Source: Gammaproteobacteria bacterium (GTDB lineage: Bacteria; Pseudomonadota; Gammaproteobacteria; Chromatiales; Chromatiaceae). From it: a stretch of DNA of 64,000 bases. Each line of letters starts with the position of its first letter. Position 1 is the first letter of the stretch. This document shows positions 42,756 to 51,594 of this stretch, piece by piece. The position numbers and the translations under genes were made by a program. The stretch covers positions 37,357 to 101,356 of the forward strand of contig JAGRGY010000029.1 in NCBI GenBank assembly GCA_020445255.1, read 5' to 3'. Under the pieces are notes generated by a model. It made no database searches. It saw nothing but the letters and a program-made list of their open reading frames with translations, and was not told the DNA's origin.

Positions 42756-43298
42756 TTGGACGTTGGATCCCGACTTAAGGAGGCGCGCAGGCAGAAAGGC
42801 CTCTCGCAACGCGAGCTGGCGCGGTTGTCGGGTGTCAACAACGGCACGATCTCGCTGATCGAGCAGAACAAGATCAGCCCGTCCGTATCGTCGCTGAAGC
42901 GCCTGCTGGACACCGTGTCGATGTCGCTGGGTGAGTTCTTCAGCGACGGTGAGGAGCAGCGCGAAAAACGGTTTTTCAAGGCGGCGGAACTGACCGAGTT
43001 CGAATCCGGCAATGTCATGTTTCGCCAGGTCGGTGCCAATGTGCGCGACCGCAAGCTGCAGATCCTGTGTGAACGCTACCTGCCGCGTGGCGACACGGGC
43101 GAGGCCATGCTCGGGCATGCTGGCGAGGAGGGGGGGGTGGTGCTGAAAGGCACGCTCGAGGTGACGGTCGGTGAAGAGAAGGTCCTGCTGACTGCCGGTG
43201 ATGCCTACTACTTCGATAGCTCGATTCCGCATCGTTTCCGAAATCCGGGGGACGACGAGTGCGAGATCATCAGCGTGTGTACGCCACCGACGTTTTGA
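42756..43298 (+). CDS. puuR: PuuR-like XRE-cupin transcriptional regulator
   Basis: 180-residue regulator: an XRE helix-turn-helix (about 5-60; LSQRELARLSGVNNGTISLI, then EQNKISPSVSSLKRLLD) and a C-terminal cupin (about 105-178; VVLKGTLEVTV, and AYYFDSSIPHRFRNP). A TTG at 42756 is chosen because GGAGG lies 5 bases upstream and gives the usual PuuR N-terminus LDVGSRLKEAR; a GTG at 42741 adds five residues but has no ribosome site. PuuR in E. coli represses putrescine use and responds to putrescine. Here it lies between the gab unit and a large decarboxylase. Confidence 0.9.
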   Translation: MDVGSRLKEARRQKGLSQRELARLSGVNNGTISLIEQNKISPSVSSLKRLLDTVSMSLGEFFSDGEEQREKRFFKAAELTEFESGNVMFRQVGANVRDRKLQILCERYLPRGDTGEAMLGHAGEEGGVVLKGTLEVTVGEEKVLLTAGDAYYFDSSIPHRFRNPGDDECEIISVCTPPTF

Positions 43299-43417
43299 GT
43301 CGCCGTCGCGCCCGTCGCGCAGATTGGGTCAACGATGCCAGCGGTAACGTGAGAACAACTTGAGAATGGCAGGAAACAGCGAGCCAGCGGGGCACTGTTT
43401 TCGCCGGGAGGGGGTCA

Positions 43418-46363
43418 ATGTCTGAGGAATCGCCAGCAACGACCAGTGCGGTCGAATACGCGGCACTGGGCTTCTACCATAAGATTTCTTATTTGCGCTC
43501 GGACACCTGGACACGCCTTCACCGCCTGACGTCACGATTGATCGAACGTCAGGCAGCCGCCGGCGACACGGCGGGTCTTGTCGAAGAGGCTTACGAGGCG
43601 ATGCATACCCTCGAGAAGATCGAGGACTACACCGCTTTTCCGTCGAAAGACGACTTCCGCCTGCTGTGGCGCCTGCTCGACGACAAGGAGTTCAATCTGC
43701 TCGACCGCGCGGTCAGCCGGATCTCGCGTGCATTGTCGAGTGATGTGTACCGCAATCGCGCGATCAACATGTCGCGCGGCCAGATCGAGGGCGAGGAGCA
43801 GGACAAGGAGCAGGAAAGCCTCGAGCTGCATCTCGACACGACGATGAGTCAGACGCGGCCGTACTTCGAGCTGTTGGTCGTCGACGACCTGACGCCGAAG
43901 GAGGAAGCCGTGGTGCGCAGCTCGTTCCGTGGCGTACAGCGTCCGGAGGACCAGTTCGTCTACGACGTGATCGTCGTGCCGAGCTTCCAGGATGCGGTCG
44001 CAGCCGTGCTGATCAATCCCAACATCCAGGCCTGCATCATCCGCTCCGGCTTCCGCTTCCATTCCAAGCGCGATTTTGGCCTGTTCGACCGTTACCTCGC
44101 TGACATGAAAAAGATCGATCTCGAGACGATGACCTCGACCGATCTCAGCATGGTGCTCGGCAACATCATGGCGGAACTGCGTCCCGAACTTGATCTGTAC
44201 CTGGTGTCGAACATGGCTGTCGAGGCCTACGCGGCGCGCGACACCGGGGCTTTCCGCCGGATCTTCTATCGCGAAACCGACTACGTCGAGCGCCATCTGA
44301 ACATCGTGCGTGGGGTGTCCAAGCGTTTCGACACGCCGTTCTTCTCTGCCCTGAAAAAATACAGCCGGCAGCCGACCGGTGTGTTTCACGCGATGCCGAT
44401 CTCGCGGGCGAAGTCGCTGATCAGTTCGCACTGGATCCGCGACATGCTCGAATTCTACGGGCTGAACATCTTCATGGCCGAGACGTCGGCGACATCGGGC
44501 GGGCTGGATTCGCTGCTGCAGCCCTCGGGGCCGCTCAAGCGTTCACAGGAATTCGCCGCGCGCGCGTTCGGTTCGCGCCATACCTTCTTCGTTACCAACG
44601 GTACGTCGACTGCGAACAAGATCGTCGTCCAGGCGTTGGTGAATCCGGGCGATATCGTGCTGGTCGACCGCGACTGCCACAAGTCCCACCACTATGGCAT
44701 GGTCCTGGCGGGTGCGGAGGTTGCCTACCTGGACGCCTACCCGCTGCACCAGTATTCGATGTACGGCGGCGTGCCGCTGCGCGAGATCAAGCGGCTGCTG
44801 CTCAAGTACAAGGCCAGCGGCCGGCTGCACAAGGTCAAGATGTTGCTGCTGACCAACTGCACCTTCGATGGCATCGTCTATGACGTGCAGCGCGTGATGC
44901 AGGAGTGCCTGGCGATAAAACCGGACCTGGTCTTCCTGTGGGACGAGGCCTGGTTTGCTTTCGCTGCGTTCAACCCGGTGTATCGCAGCCGTACGGCGAT
45001 GTACTCGGCGCGCAAGCTGCGTGATCGCTACCGCACCGACGAATACCGTGCCGAGTACAAGGCCTATCTCGAAGAGACCAAGGACATCGACCCGAACGAC
45101 GTCGAGGCCTGGGCCGCCCGCCCAATGCTGCCGGATCCCGACCAGGTGCGGGTGCGCGTCTATGCGACTCAGTCGACGCACAAGACACTGACGTCGCTAC
45201 GGCAGGGCTCGATGATCCACGTCTACGATCAGGATTTTCGACAGAAGGTCGAGGCGCCGTTCCACGAGGCCTACATGACCCACACATCGACGTCGCCCAA
45301 CTACCAGATCCTGGCATCACTCGATATCGGCCGGCGACAGGTCGAGCTGGAAGGCTACGAGATGGTCAACAAGCAGGTGGAACTGGCGCTTACCTTGCGT
45401 GAGCAGATCAAGAACCAGCCGTTGTTGAAGAAATACTTCTCCATTCTCACAACCAAGGAACTTGTCCCGGAGGAGTATCGCCCCTCGGGAATCGAGACCT
45501 ACTACGATCCGGAGCTGGGCTGGTGCCGGATGGAGGATGCCTGGCTTTACGATCGTGACGAGTTCGTCATCGATCCGTCGCGGGTGACGCTGTTCCTCGG
45601 GCGTACCGGGATCGACGGCGACACGTTCAAGAACGAATACCTGATGGACAAGTACGGTATTCAGATCAACAAGACGTCGCGCAACACGGTTCTGTTCATG
45701 ACGAACATCGGCACATCACGCAGTTCGATCGCCTACCTGATCGAGGGCCTGATGTCGATTGCCCGCGAGCTCGATTGGCAGCGCGAGGAAAACAGCGCGA
45801 TGGAAAACCGCATCCTGACGCGCCGGATCAATTCGCTGACCCACGATCTGCCGCCACTGCCGGATTTCAGTGCCTTCCATCCGGTGTTCAGCCGCTCGGT
45901 GTCGGGTGATACCCCCGAGGGCGACATTCGTACCGCCTACTTCATGGGGCAGAACGACAGCCTGTGTGAGCACCTGCGTATCGACAATGGAGAGTTGCAG
46001 CGGAAGATGAGCGATGGGCGGGTGCTGGTGTCGACGACCTTTGTCATCCCTTATCCGCCGGGTTTCCCGATACTGGTGCCGGGGCAGGTCATCAGCAAGG
46101 ACATACTGGACTTCATGCTGGCGCTGGACGTAAAGGAGATCCATGGATACCGCCCGGCACTGGGCCTTTCGGTGTTCTCGGAGGAGGCGCTCCGCGAGGT
46201 CAAGAATGCCGAGTCCGTCAGCCAGATCGCCGAGAAAATCCAGGACGAGCAGCAGCATCAGACCGCCCCGGCGGTCGCGACCTCGAAGTCGAAGAAGGTA
46301 GCGGCGAAGAAGCCACCATCGACCAAGTCCGGGACTGCGGTGGCGAAGAAGCGCAAAGCCTAA
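43418..46363 (+). CDS. Large PLP-dependent Orn/Lys/Arg-type decarboxylase
   Basis: 981-residue fold type I decarboxylase. A long N-terminal region (about 1-290) includes a response-regulator-like wing (YFELLVVDDLTPKEEAV). The PLP core (about 330-700) has HTFFVTNGTSTANKIVVQAL, VLVDRDCHKSHHYGM, LVFLWDEAWFAFAAF and the Schiff-base Lys589 in QSTHKTLTSLRQG. The C-terminal domain follows (about 800-930), then a Lys/Ala-rich tail (SKKVAAKKPPSTKSG). It is larger than biosynthetic SpeA/SpeC/CadA-type enzymes. GGGAGGGGGTCA precedes the ATG. Substrate (Arg, Orn, Lys or an analogue) cannot be told from sequence alone. It is followed by an ATP-grasp gene. Confidence 0.9.
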   Translation: MSEESPATTSAVEYAALGFYHKISYLRSDTWTRLHRLTSRLIERQAAAGDTAGLVEEAYEAMHTLEKIEDYTAFPSKDDFRLLWRLLDDKEFNLLDRAVSRISRALSSDVYRNRAINMSRGQIEGEEQDKEQESLELHLDTTMSQTRPYFELLVVDDLTPKEEAVVRSSFRGVQRPEDQFVYDVIVVPSFQDAVAAVLINPNIQACIIRSGFRFHSKRDFGLFDRYLADMKKIDLETMTSTDLSMVLGNIMAELRPELDLYLVSNMAVEAYAARDTGAFRRIFYRETDYVERHLNIVRGVSKRFDTPFFSALKKYSRQPTGVFHAMPISRAKSLISSHWIRDMLEFYGLNIFMAETSATSGGLDSLLQPSGPLKRSQEFAARAFGSRHTFFVTNGTSTANKIVVQALVNPGDIVLVDRDCHKSHHYGMVLAGAEVAYLDAYPLHQYSMYGGVPLREIKRLLLKYKASGRLHKVKMLLLTNCTFDGIVYDVQRVMQECLAIKPDLVFLWDEAWFAFAAFNPVYRSRTAMYSARKLRDRYRTDEYRAEYKAYLEETKDIDPNDVEAWAARPMLPDPDQVRVRVYATQSTHKTLTSLRQGSMIHVYDQDFRQKVEAPFHEAYMTHTSTSPNYQILASLDIGRRQVELEGYEMVNKQVELALTLREQIKNQPLLKKYFSILTTKELVPEEYRPSGIETYYDPELGWCRMEDAWLYDRDEFVIDPSRVTLFLGRTGIDGDTFKNEYLMDKYGIQINKTSRNTVLFMTNIGTSRSSIAYLIEGLMSIARELDWQREENSAMENRILTRRINSLTHDLPPLPDFSAFHPVFSRSVSGDTPEGDIRTAYFMGQNDSLCEHLRIDNGELQRKMSDGRVLVSTTFVIPYPPGFPILVPGQVISKDILDFMLALDVKEIHGYRPALGLSVFSEEALREVKNAESVSQIAEKIQDEQQHQTAPAVATSKSKKVAAKKPPSTKSGTAVAKKRKA

Positions 46364-46503
46364 GCCACCTCCGGAGGTACGCGCAGTTCGCCGGTAGTGC
46401 GTACGGCGCGTACACCCTGTCGCCACTGCCTGCGTCGACCGCGAATCAAACACAAGGGATCGGAGCGAGACCCGCCAACCCATCAGAGCGAGGAGCAGAA
46501 GCA

Positions 46504-47955
46504 ATGAAAAGAAAACTCAACGGCATTTCGGACATCCGGCGGTTCTTCCACCGCAACGAACGTCCGATATTCTTCATCAGTGCGACGAACTTCAACCTGC
46601 TCGGGATGGACGAATGGGTGCGCAATTTTCACTACATCTGCTACATCGACTGTTATGACGGGCATCACCCGAACGTGTTCAGCCCGTCCGAGATCGCTCA
46701 TCCGGAGTTCGAAAGCATCGAGGACATCAACAATTACCTGCTCGAACACAAGGAGGTGATCGACTACATCAGGAGTTTCGGTCCGAATCCGGTCGCCGTG
46801 TTCCTGATGTTCGATGAGCGTACGGAGGAGCTGTGCAAGGAACTGGGGATCGAGGTCTGGTTCCCGCCGGCCAGCCTTCGGTCGCGCTGCGACAACAAGA
46901 TGGAAACCGTGCGTATCGGCAACAAGGCCGGCGTGCCGAGCGCGCCGAATGCGCTGTCCAAGGTCGAGAGCTACGCACACCTGCAGCAGATCTGTGCCGA
47001 GCATGGCCTGAGTGACGACGTCGTTATCCAGACGGCGTTCGGCGATTCCGGCCATACGACCTTCTTCATCTCCAATGAAGACGACTGGAACAAGCATGCC
47101 GACGAGATCACGCCCGATCCCGAGGTCAAGATAATGAAGCGTCTGAACTGCCGCGGATCGACGCTGGAGGCCTGCACGACGAGCCAGGGCACGATCGTGG
47201 GCCCGCTGTTGACCGAGGTCGTCGGAGCCAAGGAGCTCACGCCATACCGCGGTGGCTGGTGCGGCAACGAGATCTTTCCCGGTGCCTTCACCCAGGAGAT
47301 CCGCGACAAGGCCAGGGACTACACGTTCAAGTTCGGCGAGCAACTGCGCAAGGAGGGCTACCGCGGTTATTTCGACCTCGATTACCTGATCGACACCGAC
47401 AGCGGCGAGATCTATCTTGGCGAGTTGAATCCACGCGTGACCGGTGCCAGCTCGATGACCAACCACGCCGCCTTTGCGCATGCCGACGCGCCGCTGTTTC
47501 TGTTTCACCTGCTCGAGTTCTCGGGTGCCGAGTTCGAGTTCGACGTCGAGGACCTGAATGCACGCTGGTCGGATCCGGACTACATCGACAGCTGGTGCCA
47601 GCTGGTGATCAAGCACACGGTGGACGAGATCGACATCGTCACCGATGCGCCGCCGACCGGTATCTGGAGGATGCAGGACGACGGGTCCGTCACCTACAGT
47701 CGATTCGACTATCATCGCCGCGCTGTGAGTAACGAACAGGAGGCATTCTTCCTGCGCATCACCGGCCCGGATGACTACCGCTACGAGGGGGCGGACCTGG
47801 GCATCCTGATCCTGCGCGGGCGCTCGATGACCAAGGACTTCGTGCTGAACGATCGCGCACGTGCCTGGATCAAGGGGATCCTCGGCAGTTACCGCGGCAA
47901 GCCGCTGCAGCAGCCGGAGGTTGGGCCCGAGGCCGGGGCGTTCAAGATCCTGTGA
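46504..47955 (+). CDS. ATP-grasp ligase of decarboxylase cluster
   Basis: 483-residue ATP-grasp enzyme. The domain runs about 125-345: RSRCDNKMETVRIGNKAG (entry to the ATP-grasp), VVIQTAFGDSGHTTFF (the ATP-binding loop), and YFDLDYLI with EIYLGELNPRVTGASSMTNH (the Mg/ATP E-x-N-x-R motif). These point to a carboxylate-amine/thiol ligase. It is not a biotin carboxylase in organisation (there is no biotin-carboxylase C-terminal fold obvious). A likely reaction joins an acid to an amine; the amine may be the product of the decarboxylase one gene upstream. GAGGAGCAGAAGCA precedes ATG. Confidence 0.85.
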   Translation: MKRKLNGISDIRRFFHRNERPIFFISATNFNLLGMDEWVRNFHYICYIDCYDGHHPNVFSPSEIAHPEFESIEDINNYLLEHKEVIDYIRSFGPNPVAVFLMFDERTEELCKELGIEVWFPPASLRSRCDNKMETVRIGNKAGVPSAPNALSKVESYAHLQQICAEHGLSDDVVIQTAFGDSGHTTFFISNEDDWNKHADEITPDPEVKIMKRLNCRGSTLEACTTSQGTIVGPLLTEVVGAKELTPYRGGWCGNEIFPGAFTQEIRDKARDYTFKFGEQLRKEGYRGYFDLDYLIDTDSGEIYLGELNPRVTGASSMTNHAAFAHADAPLFLFHLLEFSGAEFEFDVEDLNARWSDPDYIDSWCQLVIKHTVDEIDIVTDAPPTGIWRMQDDGSVTYSRFDYHRRAVSNEQEAFFLRITGPDDYRYEGADLGILILRGRSMTKDFVLNDRARAWIKGILGSYRGKPLQQPEVGPEAGAFKIL

Positions 47956-48047
47956 GTGCGGCAGCTCGACCCAGCGTTTTCCGTGCTCCATGCCCACTGC
48001 GGTGGGACGGTTTGGCGCCGGGTCGCGCGCACGCGTGAGGCGGGGCA

Positions 48048-49046
48048 GTGGAAAGGATCATCGAGGCGATTTCCGAGGCGCGGCCCGGGCCCAAATGGCA
48101 GGCGCTGTTTCACCACCACTGGGCGGCGTACCGCAGCTGGTTCTTGAGCGACGGTCCAGCAGCACGGCCGCTCTACCTCAGTTCGCGCAAGGCGCTTGCC
48201 ACGCACATGCCGGAGCTGCTGCAGACGTACGACCTGCTGGTCGAACTCGCCGGTGGTGGTGATCTCGCGTCGCGCTTCCTGAGCCTGTACTGTCCGCCCG
48301 CCTACCTGCGTGGTTGTTCGCAGGCGGTCTGGACCGGGTCGCCACCGATACTGGTGCGCAACTACGACTACAGTCCACGCCTGTTCGAGGGCACGATACT
48401 GCGTACCGAGTGGAATGGACGCGCCGTCGTCGGCACCGGTGACTGCCTGTGGGGACTGGTCGACGGCATCAACGAGGACGGGCTTGCACTGTCGCTGAGT
48501 TTCGGCGGCCGGCGCGCCGTGGGCGAGGGGTTCGGGGTGCCGCTGCTGCTGCGCTACGCGCTCGAGTTCTGTCGATCCACGCAGGAGGCGGTCGACGCGC
48601 TCTGCCGGGTGCCGACGCACATGTCGTACAACGTCACCGTGCTCGACGGCGCCGGACATTACAAGACGGTGTTCATCGCTCCCGACCGCACTCCCGTCGT
48701 CAAGACTCTGGCGATGACGACGAATCATCAGGATGGCGTGGAGTGGCACCAGCATGCGTATGCCACAGCCACATTGGAGCGCGAGCAGGCATTGCAGCGT
48801 CATCTGCACAGTTATGCCGAGGATGCCGACAGGCTGGTGCGCGCCTTTCTCCGTCCACCCCTGCATTCGACGGCTTACCGGCGTGGCTTCGGAACGCTCT
48901 ACACCGCAGTGTACCGGCCGTTGTCGCACGAACTCGAGTACCTGTGGCCACACGCATCGTGGCGATTGCCGCTGCATGGCTTCATCGAGGGTTCGAGAAA
49001 GGTGAGGTATCCACATGTGCCGGGTTCACTGGAGATACTCCATTAA
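48048..49046 (+). CDS. C45-like Ntn hydrolase (acyltransferase/amidase)
   Basis: 332-residue protein of the acyl-CoA:6-aminopenicillanate acyltransferase (C45) type. The likely nucleophile is Cys90 in LRGCSQAVW, and ILVRNYDYSP and VGTGDCLWGLVDGINEDGLALSLSFGG-type sequence (key residues Asn-Tyr-Asp and the Gly-Gly) fit this fold. C45 proteins cut themselves before this Cys to expose it, so the first 89 residues may be a removed propeptide. GTG start at 48048, 92 bases after the ATP-grasp gene. It probably cleaves or exchanges an amide bond; the substrate is unknown. Confidence 0.8.
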   Translation: MERIIEAISEARPGPKWQALFHHHWAAYRSWFLSDGPAARPLYLSSRKALATHMPELLQTYDLLVELAGGGDLASRFLSLYCPPAYLRGCSQAVWTGSPPILVRNYDYSPRLFEGTILRTEWNGRAVVGTGDCLWGLVDGINEDGLALSLSFGGRRAVGEGFGVPLLLRYALEFCRSTQEAVDALCRVPTHMSYNVTVLDGAGHYKTVFIAPDRTPVVKTLAMTTNHQDGVEWHQHAYATATLEREQALQRHLHSYAEDADRLVRAFLRPPLHSTAYRRGFGTLYTAVYRPLSHELEYLWPHASWRLPLHGFIEGSRKVRYPHVPGSLEILH

Positions 49047-49250
49047 CCGGAGTTCCGCGTAATCCTGTGCGGTCCAGGTCGCCAGGCAGGACTTTTTGGG
49101 AACAACGCGCAAGTCGCTCGCGATGGCACGCTGTCGCGGCGCGTCACGAGTCACAGATGGGATTCCGGATGGCGGGGCGATCGTGGCACGAGGCGTAGAA
49201 GCCCGCCTGTCTCTTGCCGCTGTCCGTGTGTCGTTTGACCGTCCCGATGC

Positions 49251-50183
49251 CTACTCGCCGATGTGGATCAATGCAGCCGCGTCGGGTTGAACGACCGTCG
49301 TCTCCGGATTCCCCGACAGACCGGCGCGCGATCCGCGCTGCGGTTTCGTCAGCGGCCCCAGGCTACGCAGGTAGCTTTCGGTCTCGTGGCTGTGCTGGTA
49401 GACCGGAAACTCGATTGGCCGGTCGCGGAAGCTCTTCAGCGGTTGCCCGAGGCTGCGGATCCCAACCTCGCGTTCGCGGCGCACGCGGTCAAGGTTGATC
49501 TCGACCGGGATCATCTCCTCGCCACCGCCGGCCTGGTGGATGACATAACCTGCGGGTCCAACGATGATCGACGAGCCTACGCCGCCGTCGCCGACACCGT
49601 TTATGTCGAAGAAGTAGCACTGGTTGGTCACCGCCGTCGCGCGAGCTATCGACAGCTCCACGTCGCGATCGATGGTGTCGGTCATGGTCGGGTGCAGGAT
49701 CACCTCGGCGCCCATGGACGCCAGGGTGCGCGACGTCTCCGGGAACCACATGTCGTAACAGATGGATACGCCAAAGCGACCCACCTCGGGTACGTCGAAG
49801 ACGAGGAACTGATCCCCGGAAGCAACATGGTTCTCGTACGGCTGGAACGGAAACATCTTGCGATAGCGGCCAATCACAAGGCCGTTCGGGTCGATGACCG
49901 AGGCGGTGTTGTAGATGCGGTCGCCTGCGTCCTCAAACATCGATCCGGGGAGCAGCCAGACGCGGTGCTTGGCCGCCATGTCACGGAACGCGTCCTCGGC
50001 GGGGCCCGGCAATGGCTGCTTGTGTCCCGGTAGCGGCCCGAATGCGGCCAGTTCGCTGAACATGACCATCTGCACCCAGGGAAAGCGCGCCATCAGGATG
50101 TCGAGGCGGTGCGCCATCTCCGTGATGTTCTCGTGGGTCGCCGACACGCGCATCTGGATGCCGGCAATCGCAAACGGTGTCAT
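49251..50183 (-). CDS. Nitrilase-superfamily carbon-nitrogen hydrolase
   Basis: 310-residue amidase. The catalytic triad is Glu44 (MFSELAAFG), Lys109 (RYRKMFPFQPYE) and Cys142 (GVSICYDMWFPE). WFPE after the Cys and the ATA-VTNQ helix fit the superfamily. Relatives include N-carbamoylputrescine amidase and omega-amidase. It is convergent to the C45 gene, so it is not in the same transcript, but its place at the cluster edge suggests it hydrolyses an amide or carbamoyl compound formed there. Confidence 0.9.
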   Translation of the reverse strand: MTPFAIAGIQMRVSATHENITEMAHRLDILMARFPWVQMVMFSELAAFGPLPGHKQPLPGPAEDAFRDMAAKHRVWLLPGSMFEDAGDRIYNTASVIDPNGLVIGRYRKMFPFQPYENHVASGDQFLVFDVPEVGRFGVSICYDMWFPETSRTLASMGAEVILHPTMTDTIDRDVELSIARATAVTNQCYFFDINGVGDGGVGSSIIVGPAGYVIHQAGGGEEMIPVEINLDRVRREREVGIRSLGQPLKSFRDRPIEFPVYQHSHETESYLRSLGPLTKPQRGSRAGLSGNPETTVVQPDAAALIHIGE

Positions 50184-50830
50184 GTTCTATCTCCCGGGCG
50201 GCGGAACACTGCCGCGTTTCCTGGAGTTTACCCGATATGTGCTGCCTCGGCGGCCGGACGGGAGGGCGGATCCGGCGGTGACTTCACTGCATGGGGAGCG
50301 TGGGCCACGGATCAAGCGGTGTCGAGCTGATCTGCTTCTTGGGAGGCGCGAAACGACTTCGGTTACGCCGTCAGGCCCGTCGAACCTCTCCCGATAGGGT
50401 AGTGCTCGGCGGTCGCGGCGGCGATGAGGCCGGCGGCGGTTCGCGTAGGGTGCAGAATCGGAAAAGGTGTTGCTTGGTGGCGTTTCGATCCAAGATCAAA
50501 GGCAGAATGGGACGGCCTGTGAAAGGTCGAGGCTGAGTCAGCATTCCGCCTCGCTGCCGTCGCGCGTAATGTGGTTGGGTATCCGGGAATGCGGGCGCGT
50601 TCAAGGCAGCGTTGGGCACGAAGCGCAGGGTTTCACGCATTCGTCGGATGAGCGGTCTGGCGGCGAGGCCCGTTGCAGTATCGGAACGTGAAGCGCAAAG
50701 CGCACGACGATGCGCGGCGGTTGCAGGCAACTGGATGTCATGACGCCACCGGGCATATACCGCATCTGCGGAATCGCCACGCCGAAGGCGCTGGACAACA
50801 GCTACCAGACCTGCCCGAACCTGGCTTTCG
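50184..50830. other. 647-base region with no convincing gene
   Basis: Between the nitrilase and moaB genes. Several open frames exist but all are Arg/Pro-rich, short and without good ribosome sites. No IS end, tRNA or terminator was recognised. It may be a decayed gene or a non-coding RNA region. Confidence 0.4.
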
Positions 50831-51349
50831 TCAGCGTTCGAGAAGGCGTGGCATCAGCTCGACCAGATTGCAGGGTTGGGTGCGGTAGTCGAGCTGGTGA
50901 GAGATGAGCTTGGTCCATCCGTCTTTGCACGCGCCGGACGATCCGGGCAGGCAGAACACGAACGTGCCGTTGGCGACGCCGGCGATGGCGCGCGACTGCA
51001 TCGTCGAAGTGCCGATCAGGTCGTAGGAGATCACCCGAAACATCTCGCCGAAGCCATCGATCACCTTGTCCAGCAGGGGGGTGATCGCTTCGGGGGTGCC
51101 GTCGCGTCCGGTGATGCCGGTGCCGCCGGTCGTGACGACCGCCTGCACCTCTGGATCCGCGATCCAGCGGGAGACGACGGCGCGCACCTGGTAGATGTCG
51201 TCGCGTGCAATCGTTTTTTCGCACACATGATGACCCGCCTCGGCCGCGAGTCGCTGCAGTACGGCTCCTGACTTGTCGTCGGCCTCGGTGCGCGTGTCTG
51301 AAACGGTCAGGATGGCGAGATTCAGCGGGATGAATTGTCGATCGTTCAA
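50831..51349 (-). CDS. moaB: Molybdenum cofactor protein MoaB
   Basis: 172-residue MogA/MoaB-fold protein. Motifs: AILTVSDTRTEADDKSG at the start, VVTTGGTGITGRDGTPEAI (the MPT-binding loop) and CLPGSSGACKDGWTKLI. The family adenylylates molybdopterin or binds it; MoaB in E. coli has unclear activity. A TTG at 51349 is chosen because GGGAG lies 7 bases upstream and it gives the usual 170-residue length; the GTG at 51373 would add eight residues. Confidence 0.92.
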   Translation of the reverse strand: MNDRQFIPLNLAILTVSDTRTEADDKSGAVLQRLAAEAGHHVCEKTIARDDIYQVRAVVSRWIADPEVQAVVTTGGTGITGRDGTPEAITPLLDKVIDGFGEMFRVISYDLIGTSTMQSRAIAGVANGTFVFCLPGSSGACKDGWTKLISHQLDYRTQPCNLVELMPRLLER

Positions 51350-51540
51350 GCTGCTACTCCCGGCAAAAAACACTGTCGGTCCGCATACGCGTCGTCAGCC
51401 GACGCAGAAGCGTGGCGGCACGCGTATGCCCGTGGCGGGATTGCCATGTCATCAAACTCCACCGGGACGCGAGTTTAGCGGCAACAGCGGGACGATGCAC
51501 TGTGCGGATTGATGTGTGGATGCCGTCAACCATCGCAAAC

Positions 51541-51565
51541 GAAAAAGGGGCCCCGAAGGGCCCCT
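51541..51565 (-). terminator. Strong intrinsic terminator after fccB
   Basis: Read on the minus strand: stem AGGGGCCC, loop TTCG, GGGCCCCT, then TTTTT. The 8-base GC-rich stem with a UUCG loop and T-run is a classic terminator for fccB, ending the sulfide dehydrogenase unit 30 bases after its stop. Confidence 0.9.
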
Positions 51566-51594
51566 GAAGAGCGTGGCGGATGATCGGCAGCCGA

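Noticed and set aside
46364..46503. Hairpin-like TACCTCCGGAGGT stretch after the decarboxylase gene as a terminator
   Set aside because: Short stem with no T-run; the ATP-grasp gene follows on the same strand.
50371..50730. Leftward 119-codon frame in the gap before moaB
   Set aside because: Arg/Pro/Thr-rich, no recognisable domain, and no good ribosome site; probably chance.
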